This document shows positions 1-10,589 of a stretch of 64,000 nt of DNA, one piece after another. The position numbers and the translations under genes were made by a program. The notes under the pieces are model-generated. The model was not told where the DNA came from. It worked only from the letters and a program-made list of their open reading frames with translations, and did no database searches. Position 1 is the first letter of the stretch. Each line of letters opens with the position of its first letter. Source of the stretch: an uncultured Erythrobacter sp. (GTDB lineage Bacteria; Pseudomonadota; Alphaproteobacteria; Sphingomonadales; Sphingomonadaceae); assembly GCA_913055155.1 (NCBI GenBank), contig CAJXJR010000004.1, forward strand, positions 62,001 to 126,000, written 5' to 3'.

Positions 1-269
1 TCGGCCTCCGCGCGGTAATAGTCGAGCATCTGCTCGGCACTGTCGTTGGTGGTGAACAGCGCCATGGACATGCCCATTGCGCCCATGTTGGTCCGCACTT
101 CGGCACCCGGATAGATCTCGAAGCCAAGCGCCAGTTCGCGGTCGGTATTGCCCGCGCCGACGACGGCCTCGTTTACCGCCTCCATCTCGTCTTGCAGGTC
201 CGCTTCGCTATCGGCCCCGCCGCAAGCGACAAGCGCGGCGCAGGTCAGTAAAAGCATCGGATATTTCAT
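1..269 (-). CDS. Putative lipoprotein, 3' end beyond the window
   Basis: The reading frame runs leftward off the window, so only the N-terminal 89 codons are visible. It starts MKYPMLLLTCAALVACGG, a short hydrophobic signal ending in a lipobox (LVAC), so it is probably an outer- or inner-membrane lipoprotein. The visible mature part is acidic and then reads LGFEIYPGAEVRTNMG, followed by a stretch with several methionines. The family is not recognised. It is divergent from ahpC. A start at 269 fits because the lipobox follows at the usual distance. Confidence 0.75.
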   Translation of the reverse strand, partial: MKYPMLLLTCAALVACGGADSEADLQDEMEAVNEAVVGAGNTDRELALGFEIYPGAEVRTNMGAMGMSMALFTTNDSAEQMLDYYRAEA

Positions 270-445
270 GTTCCCCCCTTTGGTCGCTCGTAGTCGAAGG
301 CGCAGTAGAACAGTGAGGGGATATGCTCGCAAGCTCGGCAAGCGGGGATGTGGGATACCGTCGACGAGATGAGACGCGATCGGAAAGCAGGTGGATTGCA
401 AAAACCGCAATACCTGTTGCAGTTTCCGAAACGTGTTCGGCTTTG

Positions 446-482
446 ATCGATTATTTCGATGTTAGCAATCGCACAAAATCGC
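446..482 (+). promoter_or_regulatory. OxyR-like tetranucleotide array upstream of ahpC
   Basis: Four-base half-sites recur every 11 bp: ATCG (446-449), CGAT (457-460), ATCG (468-471) and TCGC (479-482), each separated by 7 bp. The known OxyR site is four tetranucleotides with the same N7 spacing (ATAG/CTAT in E. coli). The base identities differ, so the OxyR assignment is an inference from geometry and from the ahpC target. Confidence 0.5.
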
Positions 483-557
483 TTTTTTGCGATGCATCAA
501 TCTCTATCTGGCGCGTTGAGTTCACAAACACACCAAACCAGAAAAGGGAATACAGCA

Positions 558-1124
558 ATGGGTATCATTGGCAGCACCATCAAGCCGTTCAAGGCCACCG
601 CCTTCCAGGCCGGCAAGGATTTCTTCGACGTCACCGACGAAGACCTGAAGGGCAAGTGGAGCGTGTTCTTCTTCTATCCGGCCGACTTCACCTTCGTCTG
701 CCCGACCGAGCTGGAAGACATGGGTGAAAAGTACGAAATGCTGCAGTCGATGGGCGTGGAAGTCTACGCCGTGTCGACCGACACGCACTTCAGCCACAAG
801 GCCTGGCACGACACCTCGGAAAAGATCGCCAAGCTGAAGTTCCCGTTCCTGGGCGACCAGCTGCACACGCTGTCGAAGAACTTCGACGTGCTGCGCGAGG
901 AAATGGGCCTGGCTGACCGCGCCACCTTCGTGGTCGACCCCGACGGCGTGATCCAGATCATGGAAATCACCTGCGAAGGCGTTGGCCGCAATGCCAACGA
1001 ACTGACCCGCAAGATCAAGGCCGCCCAGTACGTTCGCGAGAACCCCGGCCAGGTCTGCCCGGCCGCCTGGGAAGAAGGCAGCGATACGCTGGCTCCCTCG
1101 CTGGACCTCGTCGGCAAGATCTAA
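558..1124 (+). CDS. ahpC: Alkyl hydroperoxide reductase subunit C (AhpC, 2-Cys peroxiredoxin)
   Basis: This is a cytoplasmic peroxiredoxin that reduces H2O2, organic peroxides and peroxynitrite and is recharged by AhpF. The 188-residue length matches the family. The peroxidatic cysteine is C48 in FTFVCPTE and the resolving cysteine is C167 in [10 protein letters not shown], essentially the E. coli positions. The start at 558 gives the conserved [12 protein letters not shown]-terminus; an upstream in-frame extension lacks this conservation. ahpF follows on the same strand after about 180 bp that contains two hairpins, and katG lies further downstream. Confidence 0.97.
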   Translation: MGIIGSTIKPFKATAFQAGKDFFDVTDEDLKGKWSVFFFYPADFTFVCPTELEDMGEKYEMLQSMGVEVYAVSTDTHFSHKAWHDTSEKIAKLKFPFLGDQLHTLSKNFDVLREEMGLADRATFVVDPDGVIQIMEITCEGVGRNANELTRKIKAAQYVRENPGQVCPAAWEEGSDTLAPSLDLVGKI

Positions 1125-1142
1125 GCCCGACCAATCCCCAAA

Positions 1143-1169
1143 GCGGGCGGTCCTGCACGGGTCGCCCGC
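1143..1169 (+). repeat. Intercistronic hairpin 1, ahpC-ahpF
   Basis: The arms GCGGGCG (1143-1149) and CGCCCGC (1163-1169) form a 7-bp GC stem about 18 bp after the ahpC stop codon. No T-run follows, so it is more likely an RNA 3'-end stabiliser or attenuator than an efficient intrinsic terminator. Confidence 0.5.
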
Positions 1170-1221
1170 ACCCTTCCCGACACCGGTACCTTCCCCCCGA
1201 TTGGCCGGTTCGGGTCGCGAA

Positions 1222-1264
1222 GAGACCCGGGGCATCCCCCATCCCCCCTCCCGCCCCGGGTCTC
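1222..1264 (+). repeat. Intercistronic hairpin 2 with C-rich loop, ahpC-ahpF
   Basis: GAGACCCGGGGC (1222-1233) and GCCCCGGGTCTC (1253-1264) are perfect 12-bp inverted arms around a 19-nt loop made almost entirely of C with some T and A. The structure ends 26 bp before the ahpF ribosome binding site. It may set the AhpC:AhpF expression ratio. Confidence 0.55.
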
Positions 1265-1302
1265 GACGCCGGTTTCACCGTCATTTCCCCAAGGAGACAG
1301 AC

Positions 1303-2895
1303 ATGCTCGACGCCACCATGACGCAGCAGCTCAAGGCCTATCTTGAGAACTTGCGCGAACCGATCGAACTCGTCGCCTCGCTGGGCGATGACGACAAGAG
1401 CGCGCAGACGCGCGAACTGCTGGAAGAGATTTCCGCGCTGAGCGACAAGGTCACCGCCAGTTTCGACGGCCATGACGAGCGCAAGCCCAGCTTCCTGATC
1501 CGCCGCGCCAGCGACGCCACCAAATGGGTGCGTTTCGCCGGCCTGCCGATGGGTCACGAATTCACTTCGCTGGTGCTGGCGCTGCTGTGGGCCGGCGGCC
1601 ACCCGCCCAAGGTGGAGCAGGACGTGCTCGACCAGATCGCCGCGCTGGAGGAAGACCTCCACTTCGACATGTATTTCTCGCTGTCGTGCCACAATTGCCC
1701 CGACGTGGTGCAGGCGCTGACGCTGATGGCGCTCACCAACCCGCGCATTACCGCCACGCTGATCGAAGGCGGCACCTTCAAGGACGAGGTCGAAGCGCGC
1801 GACGTGATGGCCGTGCCCGCCACCTTCCTGAATGGCGAGCCGTTCTACAATGGCAAGATGAGCCTCGAGGAAGTGCTGGCCAAGGTCGACACCGGCGCCA
1901 GCGAAAAGGCCGCGGAAAAGCTTGCCGCCAAAGACCCGTTCGAAGTGCTGGTGGTGGGCGGCGGCCCGGGCGGCGTGGCTGCCTCCATCTACACCGCGCG
2001 CAAGGGTATCCGCACCGGCATCGCGGCCGAACGCTTTGGCGGCCAGCTGAACGATACGCTGGGGATCGAGAACCTGCCCGGCACCGAATACACCGAAGGC
2101 CCCAAGCTGACGGCAGACCTGGAACGCCAGGTGAAGGCGCAGGAATCCATCGACCTGATGAACCTCGCCACGGCTGCAAAGCTGGTGCCCGCCGCCCAGG
2201 ATGGCGGCATGCACGAGGTACACCTGGAAAACGGCGCCGTGCTGAAGGCACGCAGCCTAATCCTGTCCACCGGCGCACGCTGGCGCGCGCTGGGCGTGCC
2301 GGGCGAGCAGGAATACCGCAACAAGGGCGTGGCCTATTGCCCGCACTGCGACGGCCCGCTGTTCAAGGGCAAGCGTGTGGCGGTGATCGGCGGCGGCAAC
2401 TCCGGCGTCGAAGCCGCGATCGACCTGGCCGGCATCGTCGGCCATGTGACGCTGGTGGAATTCGACACCGCGCTGCGCGCCGACCAGGTGTTGCAGGACA
2501 AGCTGCGTTCCATGCCCAATGTCGAAATTCTGGTGAACGCCCAGACCACGCAGATCACCGGCGACGGCAACAAGGTGAACGGCCTGGTCTACAAGGATCG
2601 CGCATCGGGCGAAGAGCACGACGTGGCGCTGGAAGGCGTGTTCGTGCAGATCGGCCTGGTGCCCAACACCGAATGGCTGAAGGACAGTGGGCTGGAACTG
2701 AGCAAGTATGGCGAGATCCAGATCGACAGCCGCGGCGCCACCAACCTGCCCGGCATTTTTGCCGCGGGCGACTGCACTACCGTGCCCTACAAGCAGATCG
2801 TGGTGGCCATGGGGGCAGGCAGCAAGGCCGCGCTGTCGGCCTTCGACTACCTGATCCGCAACGCCGCAACCGAAGAGGAAGCGGTCGCCGCCTGA
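1303..2895 (+). CDS. ahpF: Alkyl hydroperoxide reductase subunit F (AhpF)
   Basis: This NADH-dependent FAD disulfide reductase transfers electrons to AhpC. It has 530 residues. An N-terminal double-thioredoxin-like domain (about 1-205) carries the C129-H-N-C132 redox pair. A thioredoxin-reductase domain follows, with the FAD-binding VVGGGPGG near residue 220 and the CPHC pair at C346/C349. These positions match E. coli AhpF almost exactly. The start at 1303 has AAGGAG at 1291-1296; a longer upstream extension is low-complexity and lies inside hairpin DNA. Confidence 0.97.
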   Translation: MLDATMTQQLKAYLENLREPIELVASLGDDDKSAQTRELLEEISALSDKVTASFDGHDERKPSFLIRRASDATKWVRFAGLPMGHEFTSLVLALLWAGGHPPKVEQDVLDQIAALEEDLHFDMYFSLSCHNCPDVVQALTLMALTNPRITATLIEGGTFKDEVEARDVMAVPATFLNGEPFYNGKMSLEEVLAKVDTGASEKAAEKLAAKDPFEVLVVGGGPGGVAASIYTARKGIRTGIAAERFGGQLNDTLGIENLPGTEYTEGPKLTADLERQVKAQESIDLMNLATAAKLVPAAQDGGMHEVHLENGAVLKARSLILSTGARWRALGVPGEQEYRNKGVAYCPHCDGPLFKGKRVAVIGGGNSGVEAAIDLAGIVGHVTLVEFDTALRADQVLQDKLRSMPNVEILVNAQTTQITGDGNKVNGLVYKDRASGEEHDVALEGVFVQIGLVPNTEWLKDSGLELSKYGEIQIDSRGATNLPGIFAAGDCTTVPYKQIVVAMGAGSKAALSAFDYLIRNAATEEEAVAA

Positions 2896-2920
2896 TCGCT
2901 TGCCGAACGGACCATTTTCG

Positions 2921-2960
2921 GACCCGGCGCTGTCACTGACGGCGCCGGGTCTTTTCTTTC
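2921..2960 (+). terminator. Rho-independent terminator after ahpF
   Basis: GACCCGGCGC (2921-2930) pairs with its complement spanning 2941-2951, with a short loop, followed by CTTTTCTTTC. It lies about 25 bp after the ahpF stop codon and separates ahpCF from katG. Confidence 0.85.
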
Positions 2961-2990
2961 GGGCGCGAAAATCGAGCGCTCTGACGCCTG

Positions 2991-3027
2991 AACGCCATAT
3001 CCGATCAATCAGTTCCAACTTATCGAT
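2991..3027 (+). promoter_or_regulatory. OxyR-like tetranucleotide array upstream of katG
   Basis: On the same 11-bp register as the ahpC site are AACG (2991-2994), CGAT (3002-3005), TTCC (3013-3016) and CGAT (3024-3027). Two half-sites are exact and one is a single mismatch. The last tetranucleotide ends 73 bp before the katG start; in the ahpC case the distance is 76 bp. Confidence 0.4.
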
Positions 3028-3081
3028 TGGACGGATTACAGGATCAAGCGCATCCTTTCCGCATTGATGAGTCGAAAGTAA

Positions 3082-5289
<2,208 letters not shown>

Positions 5290-5318
5290 GCCCGGTCGCC
5301 GGAACGGCAGCAACAAAG

Positions 5319-5351
5319 AGGCCCCCGGTAGCTATGCCGGGGGCCTTTTTC
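5319..5351 (+). terminator. Rho-independent terminator after katG
   Basis: AGGCCCCCGG (5319-5328) and CCGGGGGCCT (5337-5346) form a 10-bp stem followed by TTTTTCT, 30 bp after the katG stop codon. Confidence 0.92.
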
Positions 5352-5395
5352 TGTTGTGCATTTCGCGTTAGCCTCTTGGACATAGGGGGTTTTTC

Positions 5396-6400
5396 ATGCG
5401 TCACCTGTTGCTCGCCACCATCTTGGCCTTGCTTGCTGTCGGCCCCGCACTGGCGCGGCAACCGGTGATCGACATGCATGTCCATGCCGACACCGTGGCG
5501 GATTACCCGCCCGGAATGCAGTACTGCGTGCCGCTGATGGATAACGAGCCGGTGCTCGACCACTCGCGACCCTATGCCGAACAGTACGGGGCAGCCTGGT
5601 TCGATGCCGCATGTGACGATCCGCTGATCGCCGCAACCAGCGATGAGGATCTGCTGGCACGCACGATCGAACGGCTGGAGGCGAACAATGCCATCGCCCT
5701 GCTGCAGGGCTCGCCCGAGCGCGTACGCGCATGGATGGCCGCCGCGCCGGATCGCTTCATTCCCAGCGTGGACCTGCGCTTGGGCCGCAGCAACCCGCCG
5801 CTGGATATCGAGACAATGCGCCGACTGTTTACCGATGGCGGCTTCGTGATGCTGGGCGAAGTTACCAACCAGTATGTCGGCATCGAACCGGACGACGACC
5901 GCATGCGGCCCTACTGGGCGTTGGCAGAAGAGCTGGACGTTCCTGTGGGCTACCACATGGGTCTCGGTCCGCCGGGAGCAGCCGCGTTCTATCCCGAATT
6001 CAGCGTGGCGACAGGCAATCCGCTGCTGCTTGAGCCGATCCTGCGCCGCCATCCTGGCCTTCGCATCTCGATACAGCACATGGCCTTCGGCTTTCACGAC
6101 GAGCTGAAGATGATGCTGTGGACTTACCCGCAGCTGTATGTCGAAATCAGCGGTCCGATCACCTGGTCGGACGACTTCCACACCTACCTGCGCGATCTGG
6201 TCGATGCCGGGCTGGCTGGCCGGATCATGTTCGGCACCGATTCACTGGTGTGGCCCGACATGCTGGACCGCAGCATCGCGATAATAGAGGACGCGGACTA
6301 CCTCACCGAGCAGCAGAAACACGATATCCTGTTCGGCAACGCCGTGCGCTTCCTGAAGCTGGACGAAAGCGAAGCCCGGGCCCGCGCCACGGGTGGCTAG
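5396..6400 (+). CDS. Secreted amidohydrolase (amidohydrolase-2 / COG2159-type metal hydrolase)
   Basis: The 334-residue protein starts with a cleavable signal peptide (MRHLLLATILALLAVGPALA), so it is probably periplasmic. The mature protein opens with IDMHVHAD, the HxH metal motif of the amidohydrolase barrel. Later candidate metal or catalytic residues are VGYHMG, ISIQHMAFG and GTDSLVW. These motifs fit the amidohydrolase-2 group of hydrolases and decarboxylases; the substrate cannot be told. The preceding bases TAGGGGG give a ribosome binding site. The stop codon overlaps the end of the convergent LytTR gene. Confidence 0.8.
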   Translation: MRHLLLATILALLAVGPALARQPVIDMHVHADTVADYPPGMQYCVPLMDNEPVLDHSRPYAEQYGAAWFDAACDDPLIAATSDEDLLARTIERLEANNAIALLQGSPERVRAWMAAAPDRFIPSVDLRLGRSNPPLDIETMRRLFTDGGFVMLGEVTNQYVGIEPDDDRMRPYWALAEELDVPVGYHMGLGPPGAAAFYPEFSVATGNPLLLEPILRRHPGLRISIQHMAFGFHDELKMMLWTYPQLYVEISGPITWSDDFHTYLRDLVDAGLAGRIMFGTDSLVWPDMLDRSIAIIEDADYLTEQQKHDILFGNAVRFLKLDESEARARATGG

Positions 6401-7197
6401 AACCAGCCCTTGCCCTTCAACGGGCCGACATTGGCCCGGCTGACGGGTGCTTCCAGGCCGTTGTCCAGCACCAGGCGCACGTTGCGCCCTTCGCGCCTGA
6501 TGTCGGCGACCGCGCCGCGCGCCACCCACCAGCTGCGGTGGACCTGTTCGCCGTCAAGCCCGTCCAGCTCCGCCACGGCATCGCGCATGCGCATCAGCAC
6601 CAGTTCGCTGCCCAGCGCCGTGTGCGCGCGCACGTAGTGGTCCTCCATCTCCAGCGCGATCAGATCGGTGCCGATTTCTGGCGGCAGGCGGTCGAGGAAG
6701 CGCGGTTCGGGCCGGGCGCCCGGTTGTGCCGATGCCGGTGCAGGATCGGGCGCATCGTCCTGTCGCGGGTGCAATGCAGGCGAACGTTCGAGCAGGTGGA
6801 ACAGCACGGTGATCCCCGCCCCCACGATCAGCACGTTGACATAGGTGCCGAACGCCTCGTCCAGTCGCGGCCAGCGGAAATCGCGGCCGATGAAACCCAG
6901 CGACCAGATCGCCAGCGCCATCGGCACAGTCGCGATCAGCACGGCGGCCACCCACAGCGCCCATTCGGGCAAGTCCAGTTTCCGGCCCCACGGCACCACC
7001 ACGGCGGTGATCGGCGAGTAACAGGCATAGCCCGCCAGCGCGAGGCCGACCCAGTAGACCAGCCGCAGCTCGATCGGATCGTTGAAACTGCCGAAAGGGC
7101 CCAGCAGCGCCAGCACCACGCCGATCACCAGCATGATCGACAAGTCGACGATAAGGCGCCGCAACAGCGGCGATCCGGACGTGGTGGCGCGGGTCAT
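6397..7197 (-). CDS. Membrane-anchored LytTR-family DNA-binding regulator
   Basis: The 266-residue protein has four predicted membrane helices in its N-terminal half (about residues 15-35, 44-64, 80-100 and 118-138), then a proline/alanine-rich linker. A C-terminal LytTR domain follows (about 170-262), visible as DLIALEMEDHYVRAHT, ELVLMRMRDAVAEL and VHRSWWVARGAV. LytTR domains bind direct repeats in promoters. Here the domain is tethered to the membrane, with no receiver domain and no kinase gene next door, so signal input is probably through the membrane part. The target is unknown. Confidence 0.85.
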   Translation of the reverse strand: MTRATTSGSPLLRRLIVDLSIMLVIGVVLALLGPFGSFNDPIELRLVYWVGLALAGYACYSPITAVVVPWGRKLDLPEWALWVAAVLIATVPMALAIWSLGFIGRDFRWPRLDEAFGTYVNVLIVGAGITVLFHLLERSPALHPRQDDAPDPAPASAQPGARPEPRFLDRLPPEIGTDLIALEMEDHYVRAHTALGSELVLMRMRDAVAELDGLDGEQVHRSWWVARGAVADIRREGRNVRLVLDNGLEAPVSRANVGPLKGKGWF

Positions 7198-7358
7198 TGC
7201 AGCGGCAAACTAGCGCCCGTTCGCGCTTCGTAAAGTGGCAAACCCTCGGGAACAGGCGCATTTCACGAAGACCGCGGGCAGGCGGCGAAGGGCGCGTTGC
7301 GGGCGAGCGGGCACGCGGCAGGAAAGGTTGCAACACCCACCAAGACGGAGTTCCCGCC

Positions 7359-7892
7359 ATGAACGCCCTGACTTATGCCAACCCGTTCCACCGTCCCGCC
7401 GGCGCCCTCGACCTCAGCCCGCTGGTGCGCGCGATCGTGATCGTCTCGGGCAGCGTGATGACCGCGCTGTGCCTCTATGCCGTTGCCCGCGCGCTGCTGG
7501 GCCAGACGCCGGACCTGCCGCATTTGCAGAACATCGCGGTGGCTATCCACGTCACCACCGTGCTGCCCTGCGTGCCGCTCGGCCTCTACCTGCTGCTGGC
7601 ACCCAAGGGCACGGCCCTGCACAAGCAACTGGGCAAGCTGTGGGTGGCGCTGATGGTGGTGACAGCCACGGCCACGCTGTTCATCTACAACGGCACCCAT
7701 TTCAGCTGGATCCACATCTTCGTACCCGTCACCTACCGCGCGGCCTGGCTGATCGTATCCAAGGCGCGCCGCGGCGACATTCGCGGGCATCGTAACGAGA
7801 TCGTCGGCCTGTTCCTTGGCGCGCTGATGATCCCCGGCGTCTGGGCTTTCCTGGGCGAAGGGCGGCTGATGAACGTGATGCTGCTGGGCTAG
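7359..7892 (+). CDS. Small multi-pass membrane protein (DUF2306-like)
   Basis: The 177-residue protein has about five hydrophobic helices and short polar ends. Features such as IHVTTVLPCVPLG and HKQLGKLWVALM resemble DUF2306-type predicted membrane proteins, whose function is unknown. The start at 7359 is preceded by GACGGAG; an upstream in-frame extension is arginine-rich and not protein-like. It is convergent with the smr gene, with a 4-bp gap. Confidence 0.65.
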   Translation: MNALTYANPFHRPAGALDLSPLVRAIVIVSGSVMTALCLYAVARALLGQTPDLPHLQNIAVAIHVTTVLPCVPLGLYLLLAPKGTALHKQLGKLWVALMVVTATATLFIYNGTHFSWIHIFVPVTYRAAWLIVSKARRGDIRGHRNEIVGLFLGALMIPGVWAFLGEGRLMNVMLLG

Positions 7893-7896
7893 TGCG

Positions 7897-8475
7897 CTAT
7901 CGCTGGCGACGCAGCACCAGGTAAAGCGCACCCTCGCCCCCGTGGCGGCGGTGCGCCTTCCTGATCGCGGCAATGTCTCCGGCGTGCTGGCCCGCTGCCA
8001 GCCAGTCGAGGATCTTGGCCCGGATCGCCCCGCGCCGTTCCGCCCGGTCGGCAGCGTGGACCGGGCGCGGCTTGCCGGTAATCACCAGCACCAGCCGCGC
8101 GCCCATGGCCTTGGCCTGGGTTATGCCGCTGTCGAGCCGGCGATAGGCCTGTTCCAGCGTGTGGCCGTGCAGGTCGAGCGTGAAATCGGGGTCCATCCCC
8201 GCGCGCGACAGGCGGCGCTCCCAGTGCGAGTCGAGGCCCGGCGAGGGTTTCGGCGCAGCAGTGGGCTGCGGTGCGGGGTGGTGCAGCGGCACGTGGCTGT
8301 GGCGCTGCTTCAGTTTCTTGGGCTGCGGAACAGGCGAAGGAGGGTTGCCGACAGGCTTGGCGTGGTCCGCATCCGCCTTTGCCGGCGGCGTCCGGTGCAG
8401 CGGTTTCACCGTCGAGGCCACCTTGTTCCACAGCGCGCTTTCCTCGGGCGAGAGGCCGCGCGGCGCCCGGCTCAT
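7897..8475 (-). CDS. Smr-domain protein (MutS2 C-terminal-like nuclease domain)
   Basis: The 192-residue protein has a long disordered, proline- and lysine-rich N-terminus and a C-terminal Smr domain (about 95-190). The domain shows the LDLHGHTLEQA motif and the later HGGEGALYLVL motif (the HGxG part). Smr domains are nicking or RNA-cleaving endonuclease modules. Its start overlaps the mltA stop by ATGA (8472-8475), which implies translational coupling. A smr gene following mltA is a recurrent alphaproteobacterial arrangement. Confidence 0.9.
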   Translation of the reverse strand: MSRAPRGLSPEESALWNKVASTVKPLHRTPPAKADADHAKPVGNPPSPVPQPKKLKQRHSHVPLHHPAPQPTAAPKPSPGLDSHWERRLSRAGMDPDFTLDLHGHTLEQAYRRLDSGITQAKAMGARLVLVITGKPRPVHAADRAERRGAIRAKILDWLAAGQHAGDIAAIRKAHRRHGGEGALYLVLRRQR

Positions 8476-9662
8476 CGCTCGTCCCCCACGCCCAGCCTTG
8501 CTGCCGAGGCAAGCGGCAACAGCACCAGCGCGGTGCCGCGCCCGCTCATCCCGCCGGCGGTGTCGCGCGCGCGCTGGCCTGCGCCCCAGAAGGTGTCGAA
8601 GCGGTTGGGCCCTGTAATCGCGCCGCCGGTATCCTGCGCCACCCACAGGCCATCGGCCTCGTCGCGGTCGAGGTCGAGCACCACGGGCGCCCCGTAAGGC
8701 ACGAAATCGGGATCGACCGCGACCGTGTTCCCTGCCGACACCTTCACGCCGATGGAGCCCAGCGGCCCTGCCCCTTCCAGCACGCGGAAGAACACCCAGC
8801 TTTCGTTCATGCGCATCAGCGCGTCGCCATCCGCCGGGTTTTCGCGAATGTATTGCATGATGCCCTGCATCGAGCCGGGATATTGCCCCGGCCCGTCGCC
8901 CAGCAGCCCGCGCTCGCGCATCACCCCGCCGATGCCGGTGTAGGCATGGCCGTTCTGCCCGGCATAGCCGATGCGCAGCACTTCGCCTTCGGGACTGATC
9001 AGCTGGCCGCTGCCCTGGATCTGCAGGAAGAAGAATTCCACCGGGTCCGCTGCCCAGCCGATTTCGAGCCCGCGCCCTTCCAGCGCACCGTCCTCGATCT
9101 CGCCGCGGGTGTAATAGGGCACGCAACGACCGTCCGGCGTACGGCGCGACAACGGCGGGCGCCCCTCGCGTTCGGCTTCGGGCGTGCCGTCGCGCCAGCA
9201 GCGCTCCAGGTCTTCCGGCACGCCGTAGACGGGCACGTCGAACCCTTCGCGGCGCGTGGCACTGCCCGCGATATGCGGTTCGAAATAGCCGGTGGCAAAG
9301 GCCTGCCCGTCGCCCACCACCACCGGAGTAAACCAGGCGGCGAAGAACGCGGCGGCATCGGTGCGTGGCCAGGTCGTCGCCGCATCGCATGGGCCGATCC
9401 AGTCGTCGGGCTGCGTCAGTCCCGACACGTCTTCGCGGGTGCGCGGCACGTGGCAGCTGGCGACGAAGGCATCCAGCGCGTGGCTGGCATCGATCGGGCG
9501 AATGGGCAGCTCGGCAAAGGCAGGCCCGGCAGAGACACCAAGGATCGCCGCATTGGGCGCAACCGGGCTGGGTTGCCCATCCCCGCCTGGGGGAATGATG
9601 CGCGAGCAGCCCGCCAGAAGCGCAAGCGTTGCCAGACAGGTGAAGAGGCGCGCGGTGGTCAC
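8472..9662 (-). CDS. mltA: Membrane-bound lytic murein transglycosylase A
   Basis: This peptidoglycan lytic transglycosylase is probably an outer-membrane lipoprotein: the N-terminus from a GTG start at 9662 reads VTTARLFTCLATLALLAGC, ending in a lipobox. The MltA domain is clear (TGYFEPHIAGS, VEFFFLQIQGSGQL, YAGQNGHAYTGIG), and the C-terminal 3D domain contains VDPDFVPYGAP and AQDTGGAITGPNRFDTFWG with the conserved aspartates. The GTG start gives 396 residues; a longer ATG-started frame reaches 9767 but would overlap the Tim44 gene and precede the signal peptide by about 35 residues. It follows the Tim44 gene by 13 bp. Confidence 0.9.
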   Translation of the reverse strand: MTTARLFTCLATLALLAGCSRIIPPGGDGQPSPVAPNAAILGVSAGPAFAELPIRPIDASHALDAFVASCHVPRTREDVSGLTQPDDWIGPCDAATTWPRTDAAAFFAAWFTPVVVGDGQAFATGYFEPHIAGSATRREGFDVPVYGVPEDLERCWRDGTPEAEREGRPPLSRRTPDGRCVPYYTRGEIEDGALEGRGLEIGWAADPVEFFFLQIQGSGQLISPEGEVLRIGYAGQNGHAYTGIGGVMRERGLLGDGPGQYPGSMQGIMQYIRENPADGDALMRMNESWVFFRVLEGAGPLGSIGVKVSAGNTVAVDPDFVPYGAPVVLDLDRDEADGLWVAQDTGGAITGPNRFDTFWGAGQRARDTAGGMSGRGTALVLLPLASAARLGVGDER

Positions 9663-9675
9663 GCGCCGGGCGCTA

Positions 9676-10335
9676 TCAGCCCTGGTCGGTCTCGTCGAGC
9701 AGCCACTGCGGATCGTTGCTGCGCACGTCGCGGCTGAAGGTCCAGATGTCGCGGCTTTCCACGGCATCGTCCAGCGAACCGGCGATCACGTTGCCGTCCT
9801 TGTCGCGGCTGACGCTGGCAATGTCGGACACGAAGCGCACGGCGATGCGCGCCATCTTGCCGTCCAGCTGGGCGGAATGAACGGTCACGTCCTCGATCCG
9901 GATCAGGCGGTTGTCCATGGTGATGCCGGCTTCGTTGCGCTCGTCGATGACGGAGGCGAAGCTCTCGTAGACATCGTCGTCGCACAGTTCCTTCAGCTCG
10001 TCCTTGTCGCCCTTCCAGAACGATTCCAGTACCACTTCGTAGGCGCCCTTCGCGCCTTCGAGGAAGCCCAGCAGTTCGAAGCTGCGGTCGGCGCCGGAAA
10101 TCTCGCGCAGGCCGCGTTCGATGGCAGGCGGGAAACCGGCCAGCGCGCGGTCGCCTTGCGGGGAATCGACATTCGGCTGCGCCACCACCTGCGGGGCGGA
10201 CTGTTCGTCCGGCCGTTCGAAACGGTTGGTGGGAATGATCTCTTCCTCATGCTCTGCCCGGCGGCCCAGCACCGAATACAGCCGCATGCCCAGGAAGGCG
10301 GCGATCATGGCGAGGATGACGATTTCTACGATCAC
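9676..10335 (-). CDS. Tim44-like domain membrane protein
   Basis: The 219-residue protein has one N-terminal membrane helix (residues 1-24) and an acidic linker. A C-terminal Tim44-like domain follows (about 80-219), with FLEGAKGAYEVVLESFW and the closing RDIWTFSRDV. In alphaproteobacteria such proteins resemble the mitochondrial import motor anchor Tim44 and are usually encoded near secB, as here, where secB is divergent at 10590. A role in envelope protein handling is an inference from family and position. Confidence 0.88.
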   Translation of the reverse strand: MIVEIVILAMIAAFLGMRLYSVLGRRAEHEEEIIPTNRFERPDEQSAPQVVAQPNVDSPQGDRALAGFPPAIERGLREISGADRSFELLGFLEGAKGAYEVVLESFWKGDKDELKELCDDDVYESFASVIDERNEAGITMDNRLIRIEDVTVHSAQLDGKMARIAVRFVSDIASVSRDKDGNVIAGSLDDAVESRDIWTFSRDVRSNDPQWLLDETDQG

Positions 10336-10589
10336 GAAACTTTCCCAATCTGCCCACGGGATACCAAGGCGCGGGCGTTAACTCCTATTGTGGCCGAGAT
10401 AGGCACCAATATCAATTGAACAAGCTCGCCTTAAGTAACCCTGAAGCACGCATGCAACAGTCTGCCGCGATTTCGCCTCGCCAAGGCGCGGCATTGCGGC
10501 CATCCGCAAGGGGTGATAGGCGCGCGCCCAGAATTTTGTCCGCGCGCAACCCCATGCGCGCCCAACCAGCAGTGAAAGACAAGCGAATC

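Noticed and set aside
1015-2223. A 402-codon open frame antisense to ahpF
   Set aside because: No recognised domain; the ahpF frame is strongly conserved. The same applies to most long antisense frames in this window.
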